From: Posidonia oceanica
Taxonomy: Eukaryota > Streptophyta > Magnoliopsida > Alismatales > Posidoniaceae
Assembly (NCBI GenBank): GCA_037176725.1
Contig: JAZBRS010000050.1
Location: forward strand, 16,696,001-16,760,000
DNA length: 64,000 bases
Direction of reading: 5' to 3'
Positions 21,641 through 31,548 of the stretch are shown in pieces (positions within the stretch are counted from its first letter, which is position 1; each line of letters begins with the position of its first letter). Made by a program: the position numbers and the translations under genes. The notes under the pieces were generated by a model that saw only the letters and a program-made list of their open reading frames with translations, was not told the DNA's origin and ran no database searches.

Positions 21641-23449
21641 AAAATAAAGCTACAGTAATGGCCGGCGGAGACGAGCACTGTAGCAGTGAGCTACCAGAGC
21701 TCGCGACCACTGGCACAGGGAGGCTAGGGGCGCGCTGTTGGGCGGAGGAGTCGATCCCGGAGCTGACGGAGGCAGGGCAGCGATCGGCGGAGGACGACAT
21801 GGCCTGGAACGCACCGGAGCGCTCGCCGGAGCTCTGCAGGGGTTCAGTAGGCTCGTCCGGCCGCTCGACGCAGCGACGTTGCATTCTGAGGGTCGGAGGG
21901 GCTTCCCGAAGTCCGTGCGGAGCTGAGGGGAGCGCAGGAGGCGTGTTCCGCTGGCTGGAGCGTCGTGACGTCCGGAGAACGTCGCCGGAGAAGACGATCT
22001 GATCGGCGAGCAGCATCGGAGCAGGAGGGCCGGAAAAGCGATTCTAAAGAGAGGAGGAGCAGCAGGGGAAGAAGAGGAAGCTAAGGGTGGAAGAGCTTAC
22101 CTTTCTCCGCGTCTGAAACGTCCTCCCGACCTCAGTAGTTCCGGAGCTGGTCGGCGGCATTCGTCCGGTCGCCGCGGTGGTCGTCAGCTGCTCGCGGAGG
22201 TCCGGATCTTCTCAGGGTGATCTTCCGGTGCTTCCCGATCGGTTAGACAGATGCTTCGGAGCTTGGAGAGAGATCTGGAGTTTTTGGGTTCAGAGGATGC
22301 TGCCGGAGGTGGGGGGCTTTGTTTGCTGCTCGTCGGACCTGATGGAGCCTTCCGGGAGGTAGCTGGAGGTTCGGGGAGTGGATCTGGATGGCTGAATTGG
22401 TTTTCTGGAGGCAGTGGAGAGGGATTGAAGGTGGGTCTGATCTCTGGACAGAAGGAGACACAGGTGTTTGTGGTGAAGCTTGTGGTCTGTGGTGGGAGAG
22501 GAGGTTGATGGTCGGGTGCTTTGGAAAGGTGGAGGTCAGGCGGATTTCTGGGTGGATTTTGGGAAGAAGCTGCGGGCTGTGGTGAAGGCGATTGTGGAGG
22601 GATCAGTGTTGGGTTGCTGGGTGGAGTGTCGGGTGATCTGAAGGTGTTTTATGTGGTGGAAAGGCAGTGGGATGGTGAAGGAAGATGGCTGGTTGCTGGG
22701 TGAGTTTGGGGGAGCAATTGGGAGAGGGATGAAGGCTCGGAAGGGTGTTGGGTTATTGGAAAAAGAAGAGGAAGGCTTGCTGTGGATTTCAGAGGGAAAA
22801 GGAGAAGGATTTGGGTGGGGAAGGCTCTGGAATTGGTGGCCTCTCTCCGGGATGCCAAGAACTCCCTCAGACTCTCTCTTCTTGCTCTCTCTTTTCTGGA
22901 ATTGGAGGGTGAAGAGGAAGAAGAAAGGAGGTCGCTCAGGTGGAGAAAGTTCTGAATTCTGCTCTCTGGGGTTGCTCTCTCTGGTTTCTCTCTGGGTTTT
23001 CTAACTGATCTTGCTCTCACTGCCAACTGATGATGGTTGCTGATGGACGAAGGCTTATATGAGGAGGAGGCCGGCTGCTGGCGCGCTGGAAGCTTTTGAA
23101 TTCAACCGGCGACACTGCAGCAGACGCGATGGATGTCGGTGAGTCGACCGGCATTCAATGCCTCCGGGAAAGACGCTGAGATGGAGGAGAAGCGGCGAGC
23201 TCTGTAGGATGACAAGATGGAGGCTTCGAATTCAAACGATGGAGGGAGTACTGCAGCAGCCGCTCGCGGGAGAAGGCTGGTGGAAAACGCAGAAGGAAGA
23301 AGGAAGAAGAAGGTCGGGCTGCGGGCCGAAGAAAAGAAAAAAGAAGAAAAAGAGGTGGACGGGCTGGATTGGGCCCAGCAGAGAAAAATGAGAAAAAAGG
23401 AAAGTAAGAAGAAAGAAAGAAAGAGAGGGAAAATAGGAGAAATAAAATA

Positions 23450-24240
23450 GGAAAAAATATAACAAAAATAATTAAAAATATCAGAGTGATTGTGCTGTGA
23501 GTTAGGATTTTAATTAGATTTTTTTTTAATGACTGTTTTTGGTTAATTAGTGTGTTTTGGGCTTGATTAGGGTTTTAAGGCTTTCTTTTGTTTTTAATTT
23601 GTTTTCCACTTGATTAAGTGTTTGTTAAACCCTTTTAAATTGCTTTTAAAATTGTGTTTTTCTTGTTAAGCATTTAGGATATTAATTAGGATTTTTTAGG
23701 ATTTATTTTTAGGTTAATTAGAATGGGTTTTGGGCTTTTTAGTTTTAGTCATTTTAGGGTTTTCTTTCTTAAGTCTTTTGAGTTATGTTTGATTTTTATT
23801 TGTTAATTTTTCTTGATGTTTTTTAGTTAGGTTTCTCTTGTCTGATTAAGTGTTTTTAAGTCTTTTTAATGTGTTTCTCATTTTCTTTTTAATTAAGTTC
23901 TTAAATTGTTTTTCTTATGTCTGTTAAGTTAAGCCTTTTTTCCTTCATTAATTGTTTATCCTAGTGTTTTTAATTGTTTTGCTTCTTTTTAGAATTTTCT
24001 TTTCAATTATTTTGATGGGGTTTTCGCTTTTAGTGGGTTTTGATTTTATTTTAGGTTTTTCCTTGATTTTTCAGTATTTTCTTTTTGGTTTGTTTTGCAT
24101 TTTTAGTTTGCATGCTTGATTTCCTATTTTAGCTTGATTTAGTTAGGTTTAAGTTTTTAATTGCTTGTTTAATGTTTTTTAATTGTTTTTCTTAGAGTTC
24201 TCATTTGTTTCTCTTAGGTTTTAGAGTTTTACAGTTTTTT
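23450..24240. other. AT-rich module of the long LTR type
   Basis: About 800 bp are very rich in T on the plus strand with scattered gttttaattgttt and gattaggatttt words. It is matched at 44575-45360 (D) and 46930-47540 (C). The LTRs of B (plus strand) and F lack it, which explains much of the length difference between LTRs. No gene is seen. Confidence 0.65.
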
Positions 24241-24786
24241 AGGGGTTTTTATGGATTTTAGCAAAGGAAAGAAAAAGGAAAAGAGAAGGAAGAAGAAAAT
24301 GGAAAAAGGGAGAAATACAAGGGAAAGAGATGAGTTGGAGGAAAACGATTTTTTAAAATTCAGGGAAAATGCTAAAAATAACGTAAAAATATGAATAAGA
24401 TAGAGGAAGGATAGAAGCACAAAGGGGGCCCACGGCCAGGCAAGAAAAAGGGCAAGAAGGTGATGAAAAGAGGGATGATAATCAAGAGAGAGAGAGGAGA
24501 GAGAAAATGATAATCCCAGAGAGAGAAAAGGATAATTCAGGCAAATGGAAGGCTTAGGAATCTTGGAATGGGATGAAGATTAGGGAGTGGGTAGGCTAGG
24601 GCTTGTAGTGCTGGGTCTGAGGTTTTGGTTTGATTCTAAGAAGGTTTTGGAGGGGTTTTAAGGTGTAGAAAAAGGGGAGTTTTACCTAGGCTTTCTAGGA
24701 TTTTTGGGAATGGCCTTGGGTTTTGGATCCAGCAATCACCAGAGGGTCCCATAATGGTCCAAGCCTGCCAAGATGGGGTGTCAACA

Positions 24787-25212
24787 ATAAGATATCGGAC
24801 TTATCGGCCGGTAAAGGGAAAGAGATGATAAGATATCGGACTTATCGACCGGCAAAGGAATAAAAGAAAAGAATGATAAGATATCAGACTTATCGGCCGG
24901 CAAAGAGGGGATGAAGGAATGATAAGATATCGGACTTATCGGCCGGCAAAGGGAAAGAGATGATAAGATATCGGACTTATTGGCCGGCAAAGGGAAAGAG
25001 ATGATAAGATATCGAACTTATCGACCGGTAAAGAGAGAATGAAGGAATGATAAGATATCGGACTTATCGGCCGGCAAAGGGAAAGAGATGATAAGATATC
25101 GGACTTATCGGTCGGCAAATGAATAAAACAATAGAATGATAAGATATCGGACTTATCGATCGGCAAAGAGGGGATAAGGAATGATAAGATATCGGACTTA
25201 TCGGCCGGCAAT
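24787..25212. repeat. Ten hairpin repeats (~39-49 bp), element C
   Basis: Ten units read gataagatatcggacttatc followed by ggccggcaaag and a spacer that alternates between ggaaagag and a longer gaatgaagg-type form. GATAAG and CTTATC form a 6-bp stem. This is not a CRISPR array: the spacers are not unique and the context is a retrotransposon 3' region. Confidence 0.85.
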
Positions 25213-25799
25213 TGAATGAGTTTCGTGAGAGCGAGTCATCCCATGATACCAGGAATATCATGGGGGAAAGAGAGGGAGAATGATACCAAGGGGCGATCAA
25301 AAGATGTCCCTGGTATCAGGATGATACCAGGGGTTGGCCAGCGCGTCCTTCGCATCAAAAACAGAGGGTGAAGACAAAACTGTCGTGTTTGCCAAACGAG
25401 TAGTTTGGGGTACCAGCCCGATGATGATAGGTTGACAGACTTATCGCCGGACAGTTGGGCGTGCCAGCCAAGAATGACAGATTGACGGACCTATCGCTGG
25501 GCAGTTGAGGGTGCCAGCCTGCTGATGAAGATCCGGATGACGGTGCCCGGCAGCTTTGCTTGCTCGGATGTCATGGGTCAGCACTTGGGTTGATTGAGGA
25601 GGACTTTCCTGCGGTGTTCAGTAGCAAGTCTGGCCAGGGGCCCTGCAGATATGATTGATATGATCATGCATGCACTTGTAGCAGATTTGGAATGCAAACA
25701 GGTGGCTCAGAACGCCTTTGTATTGATTGGACTTGATTACATGCCTGTGGCAGGCCAAAAGTTTACAGCATAAGATAAGCAGGCAGTTACATGGACGCT
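25213..25799 (-). other. 3' region of element C next to the DUF7745-like ORF
   Basis: Non-coding. It contains a strong inverted repeat CCCTGGTATCA, gga, TGATACCAGGG at 25308-25332 and two hairpin units of the gataggttgacagacttatc type at 25425-25520. No other gene is seen; the part before 25800 matches the sequence after 12976 in element B. Confidence 0.65.
25308..25332. other. Inverted repeat, 11-bp stem and 3-nt loop
   Basis: CCCTGGTATCA and TGATACCAGGG are perfect reverse complements separated by gga. The same hairpin with a different loop is at 49949-49976 in element B, and weaker versions are at 60522-60544 (F) and about 2310-2335 (A). Confidence 0.85.
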
Positions 25800-27002
25800 C
25801 TAGTCGGTCTGGGCTTTCTTTGCCTTTCTGGAGTCAGAGAACTGGGGAGCGCCAGGAGGTATCTCACGGATAGGCCAGAATGCTTGTACCTCCGTCAGAT
25901 ATTTGGGAGTGCATCCCGAGCCTTGCGCAGATGCCTGGTCAATAGACCGCACTCCATGCTACATAAGATCAGCCAGCTTAGTTGTAGCAGATGTTGAACC
26001 ATAAGGATATGCTTGAAGGAGCCTTGGGGCTGTGCTGTCTATGAAAGCACCCTGTTGGAGGCCGAACTGCCACATGACCCGGATGGGGTGATACTCCACG
26101 CCTCCGGTGAATCCTGGCAGCACCACGAGTCGCGCATCGCGGGTATTGAAGAAGATAGTGAAAGGCTCAGCCGCAGATGGAATGATGCGCCATGTGACGG
26201 TGTCGTCCGTCAGCTCAGATAGCTTCTTGTATTCTTCGGGGACTTTCTTGATTGTCCTGGCGTGGCCGCTGTTGCAGTATGCTTCGATGATGTGGCCCCG
26301 GGGGCACAGTAAGTTTAGTTCAAGGTGTGTAGCCAGCCAGATCTGTACTAGCATTCCGCAACCATGGAAGTGGCGGCAGCGGTGGGAGATGCGGTTCAGT
26401 CCACAGTATGTTTCAGCCATGACGACTGGTGCCAGATCTATCTGCCTAGTCACCACAGGTAGTGAGATTTCAGCAATTTCTATCGCGACTGTCATTCGGC
26501 CATGAGTGAATATCAGCTCTCCCAGAAATCCAGTGACAAATCCCCGAAGCCATAGATCATCTCTGCGCTCAGCGCACTTGTCTATGATCTCATCAAAGTA
26601 GTGTAGGCGCAGCGTGGGTGTGGGGCCGCTGGTGCAGATCAGTCGTTGTTGGCACCGGTCAGTAGATAGCCCAGATAGCTTGCAGAGGACCGCTATGTAC
26701 TTGTTGTGCCTCATGAAAATGGGCGGTCCCATCAGCCAGGAGAAGCCACAGATGCGGCGCACCTCCTCCAGAGTTGGTGTCAGTTCAGTCCTTCCGAAGT
26801 GGAAGACATGGTGTGTCGGCTTCCAGAATCTTGCGGCAGCACACAGAAGGTGACAACTCACTTCGACATCAGCCGCCTTCAGCAGTTTTGTAGGTACGCC
26901 CCAGAGACGCAGCTTCTCGTAGTCTTCCTGAGTAAGCTTGCCAATCCAACCCCGTAGGGCTTCAGAACAGTGCACTGGGGTTTCAAGAGTAGGATAAACC
27001 AT
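25800..27002 (-). pseudogene. DUF7745-like (plant mobile domain-type) ORF of element C
   Basis: The minus-strand frame runs from ATG at 27002 (MVYPTLETPVHCSEALRGW) to TAG at 25800-25802, about 400 codons, with one premature TAG at 25959-25961. The open frame reaches back to 27065, but the internal ATG matches where similarity to element B begins. Family-like stretches are AARFWKPTHHVFHFGRTELT, PTLEE, FVTGFLGELIF, APVVMAETYCGLNRI, FHGCGMLVQIWLA, TWRIIPS and PGFTGGVEYHPIRVMWQFGL. I assign it to the DUF7745/aminotransferase-like plant mobile domain group by resemblance. It is much better preserved than the copy at 11774-12976. Confidence 0.8.
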
Positions 27003-28549
27003 GGCGCAGGCCGCAGGGTGAAACAGACAGATGCTGCAGAGCTTGAAGGTACCTGTTATCAACACTGTAGACAGTCAGATCACACAGGCATATAATCTCT
27101 AAGTGAGAGCAGAATCTGAGGCTAATAAAGCAGTTCAATATATTCAGCAGTTAATATCAGAATATAGCAGCTAAGCACACATAGGCAGGAGAATTCTGTA
27201 GCAGTCTTGTTGACACAGGGGCGAGGACTTGGTAGGAGATTTGGACCAGCGCAGCTCGAACGGCGTCAACGTGTGCTTGGCAAGAAGTACTGTCTCAGAG
27301 TCGAGGCAAGTTGCAGAGCGGAATGATTGTGAAGAAGGAAGGGATGATTGGAGATGTAAGTATGCATGATGCAGGTTGATATATTTTAGAAATGATTAGT
27401 ATGCTTTGGTGCCCTCAGCATACGGAGTGCTTTGGTGCCTACTGCAGAGGAAGGGAGTGGTCCCTGATTCACTGGGCCCTACTTGGACTCTTAGCTTGTT
27501 GGTGGCACTCCGAAACGGGTGTTGGCAGTATACAGGTGGTGGTGTGGTGGGGACAGGTTACTTGCCAAACTCTCAGGACCTACACCTACTCTTTCTGCTC
27601 TCTTTTTGTTTTCTCCTTCATGGGTGTGCAGGCTTTCCCTGCCCCTAGTTAGGAGATGGTAAGTGTTTGCTTTTGGAGGGGAGGTGGTGGACCTTTTTAG
27701 GCTTACACCCTTGGATTTCTTGTAAGGTACGGGGGGATGATGTTGCCTGTATTTTTGGACTGATTCTTGTCTAACCCTTTTCTTTTCTCTTTCTCTTTTT
27801 TTTTTCTGCTCTTTTTTTTTGGTTCTCCTTTTTTGTTTGACTTCTTTTCCCCCCCTTTTTTTTAGGCTTTTGCTATCCCCGTTTTGGAGGTAAAAGGAAG
27901 GGTGTTTGGTCTGTAATGGATGTGGGCTTTGAGTCTGCTATGAGATGGGTAGAAGGAGCAAGGTTAGACTGCACACCCCTATCTCTAGGGTCGGCTTCTG
28001 TCTTCATCTTCTGTTCGCTTTGATGTGCCCAAGCCTAGATGCCTATTCTTTCTCTTATTTTTTTTGAACTCACATCCTAGCATTTTTTCTCCCTCAGAGG
28101 TGTATGTCCTTACGAGTTTAGGCAGTTCGCCTGTCCTGATTGATGGTAGCTCCCTCACTAGCTAAGGCATCTAAGTAGTGCCGGGTGAGGCAAGGTGGAC
28201 TCTTTCCAGAGTAGGCAAGCACTTCCGGTTTTCATCACCGGGTAGAAAATGGAATGCGTGGTTCGAGAGGATGACAATGATGATTTGAAAAAAAGATGAT
28301 GCATGGAGAAGATGAAATGCGATAGAGGATGTGATTTGAAAGGATGACGATGATGATTTGAAAAAAGACGGTGTATGGAGAGGGTGAAATGTGATAAGGA
28401 TGTATAAGGGAAGGACAGAAGAAGCATAAGCAAATGTACAGGAATAGAGGTAGAAGACAAAATAGAAGATGCAGGTAGGATGAGAATGTAAGGAGTGAGA
28501 ATGCAAATGTATAGATGGGAGGAAGCGTCTGCAACGGGGCCGTCTTGGG
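27003..28549 (-). other. Spacer between integrase and DUF7745-like ORF, element C
   Basis: Non-coding and homologous to 10100-11773. It includes two ~65-bp tandem copies around gatgatttgaaaaaa (28260-28400) and T-rich runs near 27780-27870. The ORFs at 28158-28620 arise from the repeats and are not supported. Confidence 0.55.
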
Positions 28550-29824
28550 CTACTGATAGTACTTCTTGAGGTAGCAGAGGTTGACGGGCTCAGACTACTC
28601 GACCTGATCCATATCCTCAAGAGTTACAGCGCCGTCAGAAAAGACTTGCTTGACCACAAAGGGGCCACGCCTGTTAGGTCGGAATTTCCCTCGACCATCA
28701 GGCAAGTGAATGGCGCGCAGAACAAGGTCCTCTGTCTGAAATCCCCTTGGCTGAACCTTCTTCAAGTATGACCTGGCCATCCTCTTTTGGTAGCAGTGAG
28801 CATTATGCATAGCTTGCAGCCTGTGCTCATCAATCAGATTCAGTTGGACGCAGCGGTCTTCGACCCATTCTGCTTCTTCCAACTCAGCTTCGTGTAGGAT
28901 CTGCAGTGAGGGGATCTCTACCTCGATAGACAACACCGCCTCCATGCCATACACCCAGAGTGCGTATGGAAGCTTGTCGTGCTAGTCCTTATGAGTTTCT
29001 GCCATCTTCTTCAGGATCTTGACTAGATTTTTGTTGGCGGACTCCACTGCACCGTTCATCTGTGGCCGGTAAGGCGAGGATCTGTGGTGTTTGATACTGA
29101 ATCTCTGCAGATAGTCTTCGATCCTCTTAGTAATGAAATTTGTGCCATTGTCAGATATAATTGCATGTGGGACCCTGTACCGGGCTATGATATTGTTTCT
29201 GATAAACTTTTCTGTAGCCACGGCAGTCACCGTTTTGTAGGAGGTCGTTGCCATCCACTTGGTAAAGTAATCAATCGCTACCAGAATGTAACGATGACCA
29301 TTGGAAGCTGCAGGGTGGATGGCGCCAATGACATCAATCCCCCAGGTGGAGAAGGGCCATGGCGACGACATGCTATGTAGCTCTTGAGGGGGCACCCAGA
29401 TAAAGTTGCCATGCACTTGGCAGTTGTGGCATCTACGCACGAATCGGTAGCAGTCTGCTTCCATAGTTAGCCAGTAGTATCCTTGCAGCATTATCTTTTT
29501 GGCCAGGAGGACACCATTCATGTGCAGGCCGCAGGTCCCTACATGCACTTGAAGCATCAACGCATCAGCCTCTGATTTGTTCAGGCCGCGCAGGAGCATT
29601 TGATTGTATGATCTTTTGTACAATTGTCCCGCCCCTAATACATACTTTGACGCCAGACGCATCAGAGTTCTCTTTTCTACTGCTGAGGTACCGGGTGGAA
29701 AGCTGCCAGATTCCAGGAAAGCTTTTATGTCTTGATAACAGGGCTGCTCCTCTACTGTTGGATCTGCCTCTTCAACACTCATACAGTGTGCAGGCTGCTC
29801 AATGCGAGTAACAGATACATCCAC
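28550..29824 (-). pseudogene. Integrase of element C
   Basis: In one minus-strand frame the zinc region shows VHVGTCGLHMNG (H-x4-H) and CHNC. The catalytic core has D in GIDVIGAIHP, D in IISDNGTNF and E in NGAVESANK. The C-terminal domain ends YLKKYYQ with TAG at 28550-28552. The defects are a TAG at 28982-28984 where element B has TGG, a TAG at 28595-28597 where B has CAG, and an in-frame loss of 51 bp (17 codons) near 28955 compared with 9649-9700 of element B, which removes part of the core after the catalytic glutamate. Confidence 0.9.
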
Positions 29825-29848
29825 TGCGCTGTCTTCAGGTATGCTGAG

Positions 29849-30231
29849 CTAGGACGCCAAGGTTGCTAACGCATCTGCATATGCGTTCCTTACTTGGTTC
29901 ATGTATGTGAAGCTGATGCTCACAAATTGTTCTATCAGCTTCAGCAGGTGTTCATGATATGGCAGCAGCTTCGAATCTTTCGTCTTCCACTCGCCATTGA
30001 CTTGAGAGATCACCAGCATAGCATCGCCGTGCACCAGCAGCTTCTGCACCTCATGCTCGAGGGTGACATTCAGTCCTAAGATGCATGCCTCGTACTCTGC
30101 CTCGTTGTTGGTGCATCTGAAGGTCAGCTTCCTGGAGAAGGGAATCATCTGTCCCTGAGGCGTTGTCAGCACTGTGCCTACGCCTCGGCCTTTCTTGTTC
30201 ACAGCACCGTCAAAGTATAATTGCCACTGCT
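29849..30231 (-). pseudogene. Second (archaeal-type) RNase H of element C
   Basis: The acidic residues lie in YFDGA, NNEAEYEA, HGDAMLVI and NAYADALA, all present. The domain ends ATLAS followed by TAG at 29849-29851, where element B reads TGG. Its place between RNase H and integrase defines the Tat lineage. Confidence 0.88.
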
Positions 30232-30834
30232 CCTGATCTTCAGGGTCTTTGTCTTCAGAATCCTCCATTGCAAATAGAATGTGTTCATCTGGAAACTGCG
30301 TCTGGAGTGGCTGATATTCAGGCAGTGGGAGATCAGCAAGATGGTCTGCCATAGCTTGGCCCTTCATAGACTTCTGAGTGACAAAGGTGATGTCGTACTG
30401 AGACAGTAGCACCTGCCACTTAACACATCTACCTACCATGGCCGGTTTTTGAAAGAGGAACTTCATAGGATCATGCCGGCATAAGAGCTGAACTGGGTAT
30501 GCCATCATGTAGTGCCTTAATTTCTGTGCAGCCCAGACAAGGGATAGGTAGGTCTTCTCTATTGTACTGTACCTGGCTTCGCATTCGTTGAACTTCTTCC
30601 TCAGGTAGTAAATGGCACGCTCCTTTCTACCAGATTCGTCATGTTAGCGTCCATGGTATGCTGCGTGGTAGAAAGGTAGAGAAGTAAGGGTCTCCCTAGA
30701 GTGGGGGGCACCAAGACAGGAGGCTTAATCAGCAGTTGCTTGATCTTGGCAAATGCAGCCTGACACTTCTCGCTCCAATGAATCTGTGCATTTTTCTTCA
30801 GGAGCTTGAATATGAGCTCGCAGATGGGTGTAAG
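30232..30834 (-). pseudogene. RNase H (first copy) of element C
   Basis: It continues the RT frame after the shared TAG at 30835-30837 with the connection region (CELIFKLLKKNAQIHW) and LYLSTTQHTM. A net loss of 10 bp at about 30640-30650 (compare 7938-7975 of element B) then shifts the frame. In the new frame it runs on with ERAIYYLRKKF, TIEKTYLSLVWAAQKLRHYM and QYDITFVTQKSMKGQAMADH, open through the second RNase H. Confidence 0.85.
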
Positions 30835-31548
30835 CTATACAATGAAGCGACTGATGTATTGTAAACGCCCAAGCAGGCCTCTGACCTCCTTTTCAGTCCG
30901 AGGGGGTGGCATATCCACGATGGCTTTGGCCTTCATTGGGTCTACTTCAATCTCCCTTTGGCTAACAATGTAGCCCAGCAGTTTGCCAGAAGACACCCCG
31001 AATACACACTTGTTGGGGTTCAGGCGCAGCTTGTACTTTCGTAGATGGGTAATGAGCTTCTTCAGACAGGCAAGATGATCTTCAGGCTCTTTGGTTTTAG
31101 CAATCATGTCGTCTACATAGACCTCCACCTCTTGGTGCATGAGGTCGTGAAACAGTGCAGTCATGGCCCTCTGATAGGTTGCGCCAGCATTCTTCAGTCC
31201 GAACGGCATGACTTGGTAGCAGAAGACCCCCCAAGGGGTGATGAATGAAGTCTTTTCCATGTCTTCTTCTGCCATTTCGATCTGGTTATAACCGGAAAAG
31301 CCGTCCATGAAGGAGAGCATCTTGTGGCCCACTATATTGTCGACTAGAACGTCAATGTGAGGCAATGGGAAGTCGTCCTTGGGACTCGCCTTGTTCAGGT
31401 CCCTATAATCGATGCAGATCCGGACGTGGCCATCTTTCTTGGGCACAGGTACAATGTTTGCCAGCCACTCAGGATAATGGACGACCTTGAGGAAATTGAC
31501 TCTGTGCTGTTTCATGATCTCTTCTTTGATCGTAAGCAACCACTGCGG
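30835..31548 (-). pseudogene. Reverse transcriptase of element C
   Basis: RT of full family length, with EEIMKQHRVNFLKVVHYPEW, PVPKKDGHVRICIDYRDLN, ITPWGVFCYQVMPFGLKNAG and YVDD at plus 31108-31119. All palm and finger motifs that I can recognise are intact. The frame is closed by TGA 31549-31551 upstream, just after KPVKQKLRRW, and by TAG 30835-30837 downstream, at the same codon as TAG 7755-7757 in element B. Confidence 0.92.

Larger units (their letters stand above)
13353..24786 (-). mobile_element. Element E: pol-less gag element, 3' end missing
   Basis: On the minus strand the order is complete 5' LTR (24786-18977), PBS (18975-18957), leader, gag (17542-15374) and block R (15373-13353). 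The 3' region and 3' LTR seen in elements A and F are absent. There is no pol sequence between gag and R. The right flank (24787 onward) is a hairpin-repeat array belonging to element C with no PPT at the LTR edge, so this LTR is best read as the 5' LTR of E inserted into C, not as the 3' LTR of C. Confidence 0.75.
18977..24786 (-). mobile_element. 5' LTR of element E (complete, 5810 bp)
   Basis: On the minus strand it runs from TGTTGACACCCC (24786) to GGGATTACTACA (18977), the TG...CA form. In sense order it holds a purine-rich start, an AT-rich block (24240-23450), a purine/pyrimidine tract, a GC-rich part (23060-21650), a quasi-periodic tgcaatttt block (21640-20680), a 30-bp minisatellite (19930-19640) and a well-conserved 3' end. 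Sense CAGGTAAGT and AAGGTAAGC sites occur at plus 20380-20388 and about 22097-22105. ORFs inside follow the repeats and are not genes. Confidence 0.9.

Noticed and set aside
18977..24786. Reading this LTR as the 3' LTR of element C shared with E
   Set aside because: No polypurine tract lies between the repeats of C and the LTR edge at 24786, whereas PPTs are clear at the other 3' LTRs; a PBS and gag follow on the other side. Insertion of E into C fits better.
24787..25212. CRISPR-like array
   Set aside because: Spacers are near-identical and the array is a retrotransposon 3' repeat in a plant genome.
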